Below the pieces are notes generated by a model. It ran no database searches, was not told the DNA's origin, and worked only from the letters and a program-made list of their open reading frames with translations. Of a stretch of 64,000 nt of DNA, positions 12,001-23,677 are shown piece after piece (position 1 is the stretch's first letter; each line of letters starts with the position of its first letter). A program made the position numbers and the translations under genes. Origin of the DNA: Aphrocallistes beatrix (taxonomy: Eukaryota > Porifera > Hexactinellida > Sceptrulophora > Aphrocallistidae); contig OY725505.1 of NCBI GenBank assembly GCA_963281255.1, positions 2,356,001 through 2,420,000 on the forward strand, read 5' to 3'.

Positions 12001-13186
12001 ATTCGTCTAACTGATCAAGATAAAGAACCTTCGTATTTTCTTGATTTTCTTCAATCATTACTCTAACAATTTGGTTAGACTTTGGAGGTAATTCAATATG
12101 TAATGTACTGCTAGTTACAATCCTATTCATTAGAGACATTGTATCTTCCTCAATCGAAGATTTCGCATTTATCAGATCTTTCCAGAGATAGAGAGATTGA
12201 GAAACATCTCGGAGCATTTTAGGTAATTTGGGGTTTTTCATCAATATAAGAGTCAAAATTTCTAGTTCTTTAATAAATCCTGAAAAATCTGTTGTCATAG
12301 GCAAATAAATCATCGGCTGAAGCTCCGTACAAACAGTGAGTAGACAGGTAATTCGATCAATGTCAGTTGGATTTTCTCCACAAGTGGTACTTGCTAAATC
12401 CACGAATGATTTGATTTCTTTTATGTCGTGTAAATTTTCTTTCACCCAGCATACAAACTCTCGAGAAAGATTAAATTCATTGAGAAAATCTTTATGTAAG
12501 TCATTCAGGTTGAATAACAACTGGTTCTTAACGAAGAGATCTTGAGGAAGTTCTCTAAGCTTCAGGGTATCAATATGCTTTATCGTATCCGCTATACGAT
12601 GCATCATACTGAAATCACCTGTAAATTCATATTTTTTCCATGTTGAAGTAATTAATTCAATTATTCGGGATAAAGAAATTAGAGTAAATAACTTTGGAAT
12701 TATTTCAACTGCTTGGCTAATATTGTAGTTAGAACCCCTCAATCTTGCTATTTCATTTCTAATTGCATTTAGCTCGGCAGATAACTCTAAATTTATCTCT
12801 AAAATTTCAAATTTTTGCTTGGTGTCTGTAATCGTGATGGAGAGATCTGAAAGACTAATAAGAAGTGAATCCATTTCATCGATCAAAGGGATCCAAATAG
12901 ACGAAATAAACTCTTCATAGGAAAATATTTGGCAACCCAATATTTTAGCTTTACTTTCAATATAAAGTTTTAGCAAGGAGGAATCTAGGAATCGTGGATT
13001 GCAATTCACAATGTTATTAAAATAATCAGAGTTGACTAGTTTATCAAAGTTAGAATCGAGAATTATTTCAAATTTATTATTGGAAAATATGCAAACTTGA
13101 TTAATAAACTTATTTTTGGGAAAAACTTTCGAAAATGGCATACAAATTTCAACTGGAAATTGTTCGAATACTTGCAAATTTTTCAC
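6089..13186 (-). CDS. RNF213-like giant AAA+ ATPase/E3 ubiquitin ligase, AAA core exon
   Basis: This 7.1-kb exon encodes about 2,366 residues. RNF213 proteins are cytosolic AAA+ mechanoenzymes fused to a ubiquitin ligase, acting in lipid-droplet biology and antimicrobial ubiquitylation. Visible motifs in order: a degenerate P-loop GAGKS near residue 850 (AAA2-like); a full Walker A GETGCGKT near 1247 with Walker B TIVFFDEAN near 1310 (AAA3); Walker A GKPGSSKS near 1634 with the hallmark LDEVGLAEDSPKLPLK near 1708 (AAA4); and PPPLVNRLEKH near 2000. The exon ends TGTGAG|gtaagt at 6089, and translation past that point soon stops in the intron. The RING and C-terminal domains are not here. The frame opens immediately after an in-frame TAA (13189-13187) that ends the upstream ORF, so a short intron across this point is likely. 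Confidence 0.92.
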
Positions 13187-16100
13187 TTACTGTTCAAAAA
13201 AAATCAAACACCTTGAACTTGTGTCAATACAATTTTCAACTTCTTCATATGATATTTTCAATTTAGTTAAAAATTGTTTAGCATTAGATAATAATTCAGT
13301 GAACGCCTCTCGGTTGGAAAGATAACATTTAATTTCTGAAAGTGAAATAGTGAATGTCAATACTCTTTGGATGATTTCAGAATATTCGACTAATATAACA
13401 TCAGTAAAAAATGAAATCGCTTGTTCATTGAATAATATCCTGGATTTTTCAGAAAAATATATTGGAAACAAAAACAACCAAGATTTACTATTGACAAAAT
13501 GAGAGAAAGGATTCAATGAAAATTCGTCTCTCTGGCTTACCAAGATATCACTAAATATCCTTGAATAGCTATGGTCAGGTCTTAACTCAGCACTGCATAT
13601 GGAGTGTAGGATCATTTCTTTTTCAGCCTGGTTGCTCTGGGAGATTCTATCGCTTACCTCATCAATTAACGTTTCCTTCAGGTAGGGTGAGAAGAGTTTT
13701 CCATCTGTGTGGATATTACAAATCATTGAAAATATATCTTTGGGGAGAAATTCATTTAATCTTGCACGTAGAATAACCTCAATCATTTTATTCCAATCAT
13801 ATTCTGTTGGAAATTCAAAAGAAAATGCAATATTCCATCTTTCTAATTCTTCGAGCAATTTTTTTAATTGAAAAGCCTTTATAGTAAATTTATCCTTACA
13901 AAATTTGTTGAAATATTGGATGAGGTCTTCCTTTTTTTCTATGATTTGGTGAGAATCGTCAATAGAAACATGGATTCTATACAGAATAGATACAGTCGTT
14001 GAAATAAGGTTTAGGAGTGTGATGATATATTTCTGATCCAAATTCTTTGAAAAAGGTTCAGTTTCCAATAAAAGTCGGGTTGCAAGATTAAAAAGTAATT
14101 CAAATTCAGGTATCGGAATTTGTTCATATTCCGTATTAATACCAGAGATAATTTGAGTAAGACAAATTATACGAATTTCTATTTGTTGGGATATCGTGAA
14201 TGATGTTGTAGTTCGTAGTTTCATTGTATAATACAAAAACATTTGAAGAAAACATGAATAAGGAATATTTAGAGAAGACATTAACTCTGGATATCCGTTG
14301 AGAGAAGAAAAATAAATAATTGTAAATGGTAGAATAATATATCCAAAAGCAGGATTGAGCAAGACGAATAGTTTCGATCCATTAGTAATATCGAAAAGCC
14401 CACGATGCTTATAAAGACATTCAGGAACACCCCACGAAAAACTTTGTGTGAAATATTCTGACTTAAGATGATATTTGGGAAAATCAATATACAAGTAGAA
14501 CATCGAATGGTAAAATGGAAATAATGTGACAAATTCTTCACCAGATAATCTATAAAAATTTGTTTCCAAGATAAATGTAACAAATGATAAATGAATTAAA
14601 TCTATAGATTTATCTGGCTTGCTTAGATGTCCTTGAAAAGGAGCAACTTTGATGCCTTTTTCCACACAACTTCGCAATAAAGATCTAAATTGATCCATCA
14701 AAATCAAGTCTTTCTCCAAATAATATTCATTTATTATTAGAAGAGTTAGAGATACATAAATGAAGATATTTAGACTATCAATTTGCTCTGAAATAAGAGG
14801 GAATAAATATTCTTTAAGCCAAAATGTGGATAAATATATCTTTTCATTCTCCAATTTATTCCCAATTGGATTAATTATTTTATCATTTTTACTTCCATAA
14901 GAATAAAATTGGTGACTTGTAAATTCATTTACCAAAAAATTAAAATTATCAAAAAATTCCTCGACGGAGTTACAAGTTTCGCAACTTTTACCCATGTTAA
15001 AATAGTTCGGTAGAAATACAACAAGAGCGAGGAACATTCGTTCTTTCAGAGATTGATGTGATACTACATTTTCCATTAACATATGAAGGCTATAATTTAC
15101 CATGCCCAACAACCCCTGTGTTTCTTTATTGGGTAAGACAATTAAATCAAAACGAGTGTAAATTTTATCTCTCAGAAGATGAATTGGGTCCAGATCTAGT
15201 TGAAGAAATCGATTAAAAGTGTCATAATATCTTCCATGAAAATAAAAGTATAAATCTTCATACGAAGACTCTCCATTTCTAAACTGAAGATAATACTTAT
15301 AAGAGAGTTGAAAACCTCTCTGAGTGTCCTTAAAAATAGGAATTTGCAACTTTAAGAAAATGACAATAAAACACTCATCTTTAATCCAAATAGTGTATAT
15401 TTGCTGAAATGAACCATAACTATTATGAAATTGATCGTAATGATCATGACCAATCCGAATAGAGACATGAGTTAATTGCTTCCATAGCTTCTCTTGCATG
15501 AATGTATAGAAATGGATGGTAAATATCGGAGTTTGAGGATTTTCGATAAGGCTCGATTTTACAAGATTCGTTGAGATGTTTTCTCGATAATATGTAGGTA
15601 GACATTTTGGAGCGCTAGAATCTCTAACAATATCTAACATTCGAACGTGTTCTTGAATACGAGTTATATTCATCAAATCTTCTTGCCAAGAGAAAGCATA
15701 TCGCTCATTTAGATGTACAGGTTGAGTGCATTTGGAATCTTCACTTGCTGTGATCGAATGTTGAGAGAAATTTGGGTTCGTAGGAGTTGTATGTATATCT
15801 AAAGAACTTTTCTGTGTTTGTGGAGTATTGCTAGCGGTATAGTATTCAGATCCTTTATTTTTCACTTCCCCTGAACCTATACTTACATCTGGTTCTTTGC
15901 TTCCTGATGCTTCAGGATTCTGCAAACTTGATTCACTGTCAACACGAGCTGATTCATTCTCGTTAGGATCTAATGCTACATTTTCATCGCCAATTTTTTG
16001 GTAAATTTGTGAAGAACTTGCTTTTCCCTTTTGACCCTGGTTATAATCTGGAGGAGAATCCAATATAGGATAGCTAATTTTGTGCGTAGAGTCACTACTA

Positions 16101-16279
16101 GCGTTCAGAGGCAGTGTAATACTCGTAGTATCACTACTTGGGTCACTGGCAATTTCTTCAAGAGAAAAAAATATAGGAGAAGAGGAGGGAGTGAGAAATT
16201 CGTCGTCTGAGGGTTCAGGTGAAATGTCTTCTAATATTTGAATAGAATCCGTTTCTGGTTGAATCTTGTCAGTAGACAT
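13187..16279 (-). CDS. RNF213-like gene, N-terminal arm
   Basis: This 1,030-codon ORF starts at an ATG (16279) with A at -3. The first 200 residues are Ser/Thr/Pro/Glu-rich and look disordered. From about residue 250 there is an ordered region including LSYKYYLQF followed by an acidic/aromatic stretch, like the N-terminal stalk of RNF213 (K/YKY-V pattern). The rest is helical solenoid-like sequence without catalytic motifs. It lies directly upstream of, and in the same frame as, the AAA-core ORF, with only a TAA codon between. A strong donor-like A|GTAAGTG overlaps that stop (13190 downward). The two ORFs are best read as one gene. The exact splice is unresolved, and separate genes are less likely because neither half is a complete RNF213. 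Confidence 0.8.
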   Translation of the reverse strand: MSTDKIQPETDSIQILEDISPEPSDDEFLTPSSSPIFFSLEEIASDPSSDTTSITLPLNASSDSTHKISYPILDSPPDYNQGQKGKASSSQIYQKIGDENVALDPNENESARVDSESSLQNPEASGSKEPDVSIGSGEVKNKGSEYYTASNTPQTQKSSLDIHTTPTNPNFSQHSITASEDSKCTQPVHLNERYAFSWQEDLMNITRIQEHVRMLDIVRDSSAPKCLPTYYRENISTNLVKSSLIENPQTPIFTIHFYTFMQEKLWKQLTHVSIRIGHDHYDQFHNSYGSFQQIYTIWIKDECFIVIFLKLQIPIFKDTQRGFQLSYKYYLQFRNGESSYEDLYFYFHGRYYDTFNRFLQLDLDPIHLLRDKIYTRFDLIVLPNKETQGLLGMVNYSLHMLMENVVSHQSLKERMFLALVVFLPNYFNMGKSCETCNSVEEFFDNFNFLVNEFTSHQFYSYGSKNDKIINPIGNKLENEKIYLSTFWLKEYLFPLISEQIDSLNIFIYVSLTLLIINEYYLEKDLILMDQFRSLLRSCVEKGIKVAPFQGHLSKPDKSIDLIHLSFVTFILETNFYRLSGEEFVTLFPFYHSMFYLYIDFPKYHLKSEYFTQSFSWGVPECLYKHRGLFDITNGSKLFVLLNPAFGYIILPFTIIYFSSLNGYPELMSSLNIPYSCFLQMFLYYTMKLRTTTSFTISQQIEIRIICLTQIISGINTEYEQIPIPEFELLFNLATRLLLETEPFSKNLDQKYIITLLNLISTTVSILYRIHVSIDDSHQIIEKKEDLIQYFNKFCKDKFTIKAFQLKKLLEELERWNIAFSFEFPTEYDWNKMIEVILRARLNEFLPKDIFSMICNIHTDGKLFSPYLKETLIDEVSDRISQSNQAEKEMILHSICSAELRPDHSYSRIFSDILVSQRDEFSLNPFSHFVNSKSWLFLFPIYFSEKSRILFNEQAISFFTDVILVEYSEIIQRVLTFTISLSEIKCYLSNREAFTELLSNAKQFLTKLKISYEEVENCIDTSSRCLIFFEQ

Positions 16280-17905
16280 ATTGCATAGTCAAGTGCCTAG
16301 CTAAGGGAAAGTTGTATTTTGTAGTTTATAAAAACAGCAAAGTAAAAAGTACGTTTGAATTTTAAATATAACCCCTGGTTAACCGTTGAAGGCTAGCTTC
16401 TAGCATATTATACCTCAAAATTCGTAAAAAAGGCGTGAAATTATGTATATAAAGGTGTGAAAATAAACACATCTTTTTATTGATGTAAATTATAATAAAG
16501 TTAAGATATCTATATAAGTTATTGCTTTTTTTTTGAAGTACGACGTATTAATAACAATGAAAGTTTATTGTGGTGTCGTACAATTATTTATATTGTGAGA
16601 GTAAAGCCATAGTATTCTTGATTTTTTGAGAATTCTGAAACATAAAACATTATATACTACATACTTTCACAACTTCGACATTTCTTTCCCATAATCTCAC
16701 ACTAGATTCTGATAATTAGCGTTAGACTAGAGACAATATAATTAAATCACATCACATAGTGTGAAATGTATAATCAATTTTTTAATAAAGATTGTGAAAA
16801 AATGGTACGACGTCATAGAAAAATCTGCAATTGCAGGTGTTAAAATTAGCTTATGCACATTATTCGTCAAAAAAATATGGAGTGCATTTATATATTCTGC
16901 GTTTCAGATTTTTCGATGAGTCTCGACCACATTAATATGTTCATTAAAAAGGTGTCAAGATATAAGATGAACATTATCCGTTGAAACTTTTCTTCTGTCA
17001 TTTTAATCGCGAATCAGGGCCCACTGCTGTCTTCAAATTATAGGAAAAATTAGCTCACATTTTCCTCAAACACCCTAAATTTGTAGAAATATACGATGTT
17101 CAGATCAGTGCATTTTGAGAACCAGTTGGATCAGATTTTTTTGTGATGTGAAAATCGTCATGAAACCTCGATTGTGAAGACATTTTTTACAGATTCGCGA
17201 TTTTGGCTGCGAGTCAGGACATATTTTTTCTTCAAAAAATTCACCTTACAAAACAGTTCTTAGTAATAGACTCGAAAAATATTTTAACATCACTGAAAAT
17301 AATTTAATTACAACTCTAAAGACCATAATAACTAAGATTGTTTGAATAGAAGAAATTTTATACCTAATCAAGTTTGCAACAGAACTTATTTGTCACCCTG
17401 TAATTAAAATCGCATTACATACGTAGTGTGAAATGAATAATTAATTCAAATAAAGATTGTCTAAAAATTGTGCGTCATAGAGAAATTCTCCACTCGATAA
17501 TTCCCAAATGAATAAGCTGAGAATTCTCTCGCCGCTTGCGAGGAGATCCGCTGTAAAGGCTCTAGTTTTCATTTTTTGTTGTTTCCTTTTCATTTCCAAT
17601 TGCTGCGGATCCCTCCAACCCTGACTAGTAGTGCTTGTGAAGCTAGCGACGCATTCTGATTGATGTTCTAAAAAAACGATGTTTCTCTGGCAGGAACGTT
17701 TTCTTTCCTCAGGCAATAACAAACAATTACGACAAACGCATTGATAAAGAAGTCCAACACGGCTGCTCTAATTTCTCGAATAAAATAACAGCTCTTTTAT
17801 GCCATGTAGCATTATAGCTACTGCAACTGACATTACACCTTCAAATGTCTCAACGACAGATCTGCTAGCTTCAAGATTCGAGAGATATTTTCTTGGAATG
17901 ATACC
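16280..17905. repeat. Intergenic repeat fragments upstream of the RNF213-like gene
   Basis: Segments near 16,390-16,480 (ggtgtgaaaat, gtatataaaggtgtg) match the B-type Helitron-like elements at 43217-44253 and 44802-46566. Two direct repeats (about 16,748-16,816 and 17,411-17,478) share tagtgtgaaatg...aataaagattgt. These are decayed repeat copies lying where the promoter of the RNF213-like gene should be. No promoter element can be singled out. Confidence 0.6.
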
Positions 17906-17909
17906 ATGG

Positions 17910-19940
17910 TGTAGGGACGAGTGTGAAGTCAGCAGCGAGATCAAGCAGCGAGATGTGAGCACTACTTAGGTCTTAATTTCTCAGTTAATTCTACATCAAT
18001 CATGGTCAAACTTGTTATATTGCAGAATCTAGTATGGGGCTTTCCTCTATTCTGATAGATAGTGTATATCACTCCTCCCCATCCCACAATGACATTGCAA
18101 TTTTCCAATACAAAATCCCATAGACAATTTCGAGGACCACTCTATATCACTCTTCCTCAAATTTATTTTCTGGATCCCTGACTGCATACAACGTTAAGGT
18201 TGTTATTTGGAAAATACCTAATAGTCCAGGACCACGGGGGGTCAACCGAGAAATTGAGAAGTATATAACTTGTTGGTGGTTTTGAGTTCTTGGAGGTCCC
18301 CTTGACCAAAATTAAGCCCATGCCTCTTTGGCATGTTTGGGCAATTTTTTTCTTGCAAGCTTAAATATTTTGGGAACGCTTGAATAATTCAGACATTTCA
18401 GCATTCAGGAAATCCTACTGAATGATCATGTAGTGTTGATTTGTTTATTTGAACTCATGGGGGAGCAAAACAAGGGGTCACTCGATGGGGTTACTAGGAG
18501 GTTTAAAGATTAGAATGTTGCACATTCCTGCGCCGTCACGGAAAATATCGAGCTCGAATATGGTCATGTGACCCCTCAAATTTCTCCAAATTTAATGCTG
18601 AGTACGAATATTAAACCTAATTGAGTATGTTTAGGTTGGTCCAACCGAGATTGACAGGCATGGGTATTTACAGTCAGGGGGCGGTCATATGAATTTTCTA
18701 AACGGGGCAAGGGGGGGCCAAAGAAAAAAATCCGAGCCTTTCCTATGATTTTGGCTTAGGTGGTCGAATGAAATCCGAGGCCGCAGAATCAAACTTGGGG
18801 CAAATATCCCAGATGTCCCCCCCTCCCCTGGAACCTCCCCTGCTTACAGTATGTCCCAAAATTATTAGCAGTGAACTTTAACTTCGTGTAATATTGAACG
18901 TATGTTTAGGAAGAGTATTATAATTTCAGGATGACTTCATTTACGCGTTTTCATCGTACTGTATAGGATAAAAACTCAGAAATGAAGTAATCCTGAAATT
19001 ATAATAGTTTTCTTAAACATATACATAATATTATACAAAGTGAAAGTTCATTGCCAATAATTTTGGGACAGACTATAAATGCCCATGCCTGCCAATCTCT
19101 ACTGGACCAGCCTTAAAAGCATTAGGTTTTAATTAATTAATGTTGATATTCGTATTCAGCATTAAATTTGGAGAAATTTGAGGGGTCACATGACCATATT
19201 CGAGCTCAATATTTTCCGTGACGGCGCAGGAATGTGCAACATTCCAATCTCAAACCTCCTAGTAACCACATCGAGTGACCCTTTGTTTTGCTCCCCTATA
19301 TTCTATGAGTTCGAATAGACATAAATCAACACTCTACATGATCATTCAGTAGGATTTCCTGAATGCAGAATTGTCCGAATTAATCAGGCATACCCAAAAT
19401 ATTTAAGCTTGCGTAAAGAATATTGCCTAAACATGCTAAAGTGACATGGGCTTAATTTTGGTCAAGGGGAACCCAAATAACAACCTTAACGTTTTATGCA
19501 GTCAGGGAACAGGGGCTTATCTAGGTGCTCAACCAGCACTTATAGGTGCCAGTCTGGTATCATCCGAGGAGCCAAGGTGCTTACAGTGTGATTCGATTTT
19601 GGTGTTGGGTTGCCATCACCCCTGGAATTACAAGATAAACCCTTGTTTAGGTGCCATGCAACTTTTATCACCTTGAAAAAAGTATAGGATTGGGAAAAAG
19701 AAATTTGAGGAGGCGTGATATAGAGTGGTGCTCGAAATTTTCTATGTGGATTTTGCATTCGAAAATTGCAATGTCATTGTGGGATGGGGAGGAGTGATAT
19801 ACACTATCTATCAGAATGGAGGAAAGCCCCATACTAGATTCTGCCATATAACAATTTTGACCATGATTGATGCAGAATTGACTGAGAAATTAAGACCAAG
19901 TCGTGCTCACATCTCGCAGCTAACTTCACACTCGAGGTGT
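17910..19940. repeat. 2-kb fold-back palindrome with about 0.8-kb arms
   Basis: Sequence from about 17,910 to 18,680 reappears as an imperfect reverse complement at about 19,078-19,940. Paired landmarks are gatgtgagcac (left) with gtgctcacatc (right), cccatcccacaatgacattg with caatgtcattgtgggatggg, and gaatatggtcatgtgacccc with its complement. Arms differ by point changes and indels; one of about 180 bp near 19,500-19,680 is present on the right only. The spacer of about 400 bp contains a separate small MITE. ORFs inside the arms are not conserved and look fortuitous. Confidence 0.85.
18847..19075. mobile_element. Tc1/mariner-type MITE in the palindrome spacer
   Basis: Inverted termini read CAGTATGTCCCAAAATTATT on the left and TAGTCTGTCCCAAAATTATT on the right (reverse complement). 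The inverted similarity continues for about 100 bp and is flanked by TA on both sides. There is no coding capacity. Confidence 0.75.
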
Positions 19941-20000
19941 AGGGAGTTAAGAATCGCATACGTTAGTCAGAAATCTTCCCAGCTAATATAAGTTGAAGTA

Positions 20001-20568
20001 TAGGGGTGTATCATAAGTCTTGTCGGGTATTATAATTCAATATAAAAACCCAGAAATGTATATCATGTTGTATACATTTTTATTTATTTATGTAATCTCT
20101 CCTCTACTATCTATCACTGATTTAATACGATTAGGAATACTGGCGACTAGATTTTCCAAGATATTCGAATCAATGCTTGTCCAGGCCAAGTGTTTGATTT
20201 AGTAACATTCTCCATTTGACTGACACTATCTTTCAAAAATGGACTATAGATTCTGGATAGGATTGAGATCGAGTGAGTTGATTGTCACTCCCCTTTACGC
20301 CAAAACCCTAAAGCATTCAGCATTCCAATGGCCTACATACGGAGCTCTAAGCCATGATCTTGGACATTCATTTTACAGGAAATAAATCAGGTTGACAGCG
20401 TTAGTAAAAATTCGGCATTTCAGTTGAGCTATAAATAGATTAAGTAATTTTCTGCCGAATACTAAGCAATACTGAACTAATAAATGAAGACTACTTATGG
20501 TTCTAATACAATAGTATGACTACTTAGGCAATATTATACTACCCGTCAACACATGATACACCCAGTAT
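20001..20568 (-). pseudogene. Decayed Tc1-like transposon
   Basis: Termini are inverted: GGGGTGTATCATAAGTC on the left and CTGGGTGTATCATGTGTTG on the right (reverse complement), each flanked by TATA. The minus strand contains fragments of a Tc1-family transposase: SLDLNPIQNL (family SPDLNPIENLW, the third catalytic region) near 20,240-20,290, and NRIKSVIDSRGE near 20,090-20,130, like the family C-terminus (PRRV.AVI.AKGG). Fragments lie in several frames with stop codons. At about 570 bp the element is far shorter than a full Tc1, so it is internally deleted and dead. Confidence 0.75.
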
Positions 20569-21400
20569 AGCTAGTAGCGAGCGTTCGTTTATTCCACAAG
20601 GGCGCCTGATTAGCATCGTTGGATTGTTGGCTGCTTCATCTGGTGATTCTAGGATATGAAGTAAGTTCGGGAACTCTGCAATTATCAGATGGCATTTCCG
20701 GCAATGAATAACGAAATAAGCTTTATTCCGTTAGAATACTTATACTGGTGTAGGAGGAGAGTTCCATTACACCCAACACAATAACCCAAAAACTGGGACA
20801 AGTTGTTCATATTTATCAATTTTGCACCATGAGGCACATACATATCTCTTGTGTAGCTTTACCACGTTGTTTCAAAATAATATGATCGGTACGAGTGCGT
20901 TCGGAAAGTTTACTTTCGAAAGTAGTTCATTCTGTGGATAATAGAGAAAATAGTTTTTGCGGTGAGGAAAGATGAAAAAGTTTCTCCTTGGTCCCATTGT
21001 GTTCTTATTAAATATATATGGAATCTTTTTTTTGTATGTAACCTTTGAAGAAGAGGAGATTTATGAGGTAGAGATATTTTCAAGTCAAACAATGAATTAC
21101 TTGTAGTTGGCTGTGAAGCTGGAGTTTGGGGAATTGAAGTAGTTCTTCCACAAAGGATTGGGAGAATTCCTCGTTATCAGAAGCTAATAATAATAATAAG
21201 GAAAATTAAAAGTTGTACTAAAACGCATTACAGATTGGTCCATATGTATCTCAATGAGAATTGTTTTGATAGATGTTTCGTATAGGAAATTCGAGAAACA
21301 AACAATCACAATTCTGAAAATAGGGGTGTGGAGTGCTTGCCCCATACATGCCAACTTGACCCTTGATAAAAGCACGACGTGGCGTTCAATTTCGTGGAAT
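20569..21400. other. Intergenic, no recognisable feature
   Basis: Ordinary AT-rich sequence. No conserved coding, RNA or terminal-repeat signal was seen. Confidence 0.5.
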
Positions 21401-21419
21401 ATCATTGAGAGCCCTAGCC

Positions 21420-22310
21420 TTGGACTGTGGACTGAAATTGGTCCGGGCTAAACTTGGTCCAGGGGACCAGATTTGGTCCGCGGGACCAGTTTTGGCAGCC
21501 AAAATTGGTCCCCCTGGATAAATTTGGTCACCCGGACCAGTTTTAGCTGCCAAATCTAGTCCGTCCATATGTATGTAAGCAGGCTTTCATCCAGGCGTAC
21601 TGGGCGCGCCTAGAGGCGCGTATTTGATCTCATGGATCATAATTAGGCGTATGATTTTGGGGGCTAGGCGCGCGGCATACGCCTACTTAGGCGCGTGGCA
21701 CAAAACATATATAAAATTGCTATATAAAAATGAGTCTAGGCGCGTCGAAAAAATGGTGACGTCCATTTAAGCGTATAACTTTGGAAAGCTGGATGAAACC
21801 TTGTATGTAAGTATCTCCGTACGCTGCGAAATTTGAGTTTTCAAACATTTAGTAGTCCGATGTATTACAATATTCATATCTCACGTGCCAAGTTAGCTGC
21901 ATTATCGGTCTACCGACAGACATTTTTTTAACATGAATAATGCCAACTTGAGCCATGATAAAAGCGGGGCGCAGCGTTGAAGTTTGTGGGACATGGTTGG
22001 ACGCAATAATAAAACTTCTACATACTTGTAGAATCAAAAAAAGTGGACAGAATAAAACTTCATATAAAAGCGGGACATTCAATGCAAAAATCGGGACGTC
22101 CCGTCAAAAACGGGCAGTTGGCATTATTGAATAGACTCCTTATTAATAGAGACCTCCTAGAGTGATTGTAATGTCATCACATCCTATGAGGAGAGGACTA
22201 CTTTAGTGTACGTAATTAAATGACACAAAATTTAACCCGGACCAATTTTGGCAGGGGGGACTAGTTTTGGCTCCGGACCATTTTTTTCGTGACAGGACAT
22301 GGCGGGACGC
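21420..22310. repeat. Repeat region rich in GGACCA/TTGGTCC motifs
   Basis: Clusters of ggtcc/ggacc words alternating with ttttggc occur at 21,424-21,565 and 22,228-22,295, the latter ending in ttttttcgtgacaggaca. The second cluster with its left flank (22,137-22,300, gagacctcctagag...) matches 56,496-56,660. The same GGACCAT and TTCGTGAC words form the ends of the TIR element at 53961-55359, so this is probably a related, degraded element. A patch of ggcgcgcc/aggcgcg repeats lies between them at about 21,590-21,760. Confidence 0.55.
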
Positions 22311-22855
22311 AATATAAAGTATTATATATGGAATAAAACAACGGAACATAATGGAGAAATTTCATGTAAAACGTAACACTCAATCATGAAAACTAGCTCA
22401 ATAGAAAAGTGAAAAACGATCGACATGTATGTATGTATGTTTATTAAATCATGATGGAATTAGGAAATATTATCAAATAGAAATAAATTATTACCAGGGG
22501 GAGGGGGGGCATTGCCCCAGAGCAAAAAATGTTCCCAGGGGCCATTGCTCCCTTCCCATTCCGTGGACATTCCAGTCTAGGAATTTAGACCTAATTTATA
22601 GTATATTCCAGTGTTCCCTCTATGAATCCGTCTAAGGATCCGTGACTTCAATTTAATTTCCTTGACGACACTTCCGGTAGGAGAAAAAATCCGTGCGACT
22701 TCATACTAACCGTACTTGGGCAATATGGACGATCCATGAACATGATTGCCAAGGGTCGCGACTAGAACTACCACGCTAGAAGACTGGAGTGAGAGTGAAT
22801 AGACTTTTTCGAACATGTACACATGATCTTTTCATTACATCAATAATAATCCTCA

Positions 22856-23543
22856 TCTTATATAGTAAAACGCGAGGAATCTTTTTGTTTGTTCGAATTA
22901 ATTGAAGAATAATCATAAGGTATGGAAATTGCCATGCCAGGAGTCAAATGATGAATCTATGATTAAGTTCGAAGATCTAATAGGCGAAATTTTCAAGGAA
23001 GTTAGCCAATCAAATTGGTTTGGTAGTGAAATATCGGCATCCGTTTTTGGGAGTGTAGATTTCGAATATCATATTTTAGAATATATATTATAAATGTTTT
23101 GTTTACTTTATTTTTTGGTCAACAATAGTTACATAAAGTAAGCAAATTCAAAAAATAGGCTAGAGACTAGCTTCCAAAGGTTGAGAGGGGGTTTTTAGGG
23201 ATGTAGATTTCGAATATCATATTTTCATATCTCTATGATAAATTATTTGTTTACTTTTGTTTACAATAGATAAAGTAAACAAATTTCAATGATAGTTTAG
23301 AAACTTACTTTCAGCTGTTAATATTTTTATGGGTGAAGATTTCGAATTCCATTTATCATGGACATAATTTTTCTTCTACAGCTCTGAATTCATGATTCAC
23401 CCTAGATAAATTACGTTTGATTTTTTAGTGGAGAATTATAAAGCAATCAACCGTTTCTTTGATATCTCAAGGTGGCCGCAGGACAGTTCTGTGGACACAG
23501 TGTCCGCAGTGTCCGCACAACCCAAGAAAGCGAAGCGCGCTTG
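22856..23543 (+). mobile_element. Helitron-like non-autonomous element, family B, copy 1
   Basis: It begins A|TCTTATATAGTAAAACGCG, contains the family segment with attggcatgccaggagtca-like sequence and tandem units carrying 'tttgtttactt', and ends in the hairpin-forming GCGAAGCGCGCTTG|T. The A|T flanks fit Helitron insertion without target duplication. It codes for nothing recognisable. Confidence 0.7.
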
Positions 23544-23677
23544 TACTATAATAATCCTTAAAATCCTGTATGTAAATTTTCTGAGAAGGCTCCGAAATTA
23601 AGTAAGGTTGTCGTAAAGTGTCTTCGATGTAAAGTGAATAATCAAATAGTAAGTTTTTATCTAAATTGTAGAGACTA

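Noticed and set aside
17441-17962. Minus-strand ORFs of 93 and 64 codons next to the large palindrome
   Set aside because: They overlap repeat-derived sequence and show no conserved domain.
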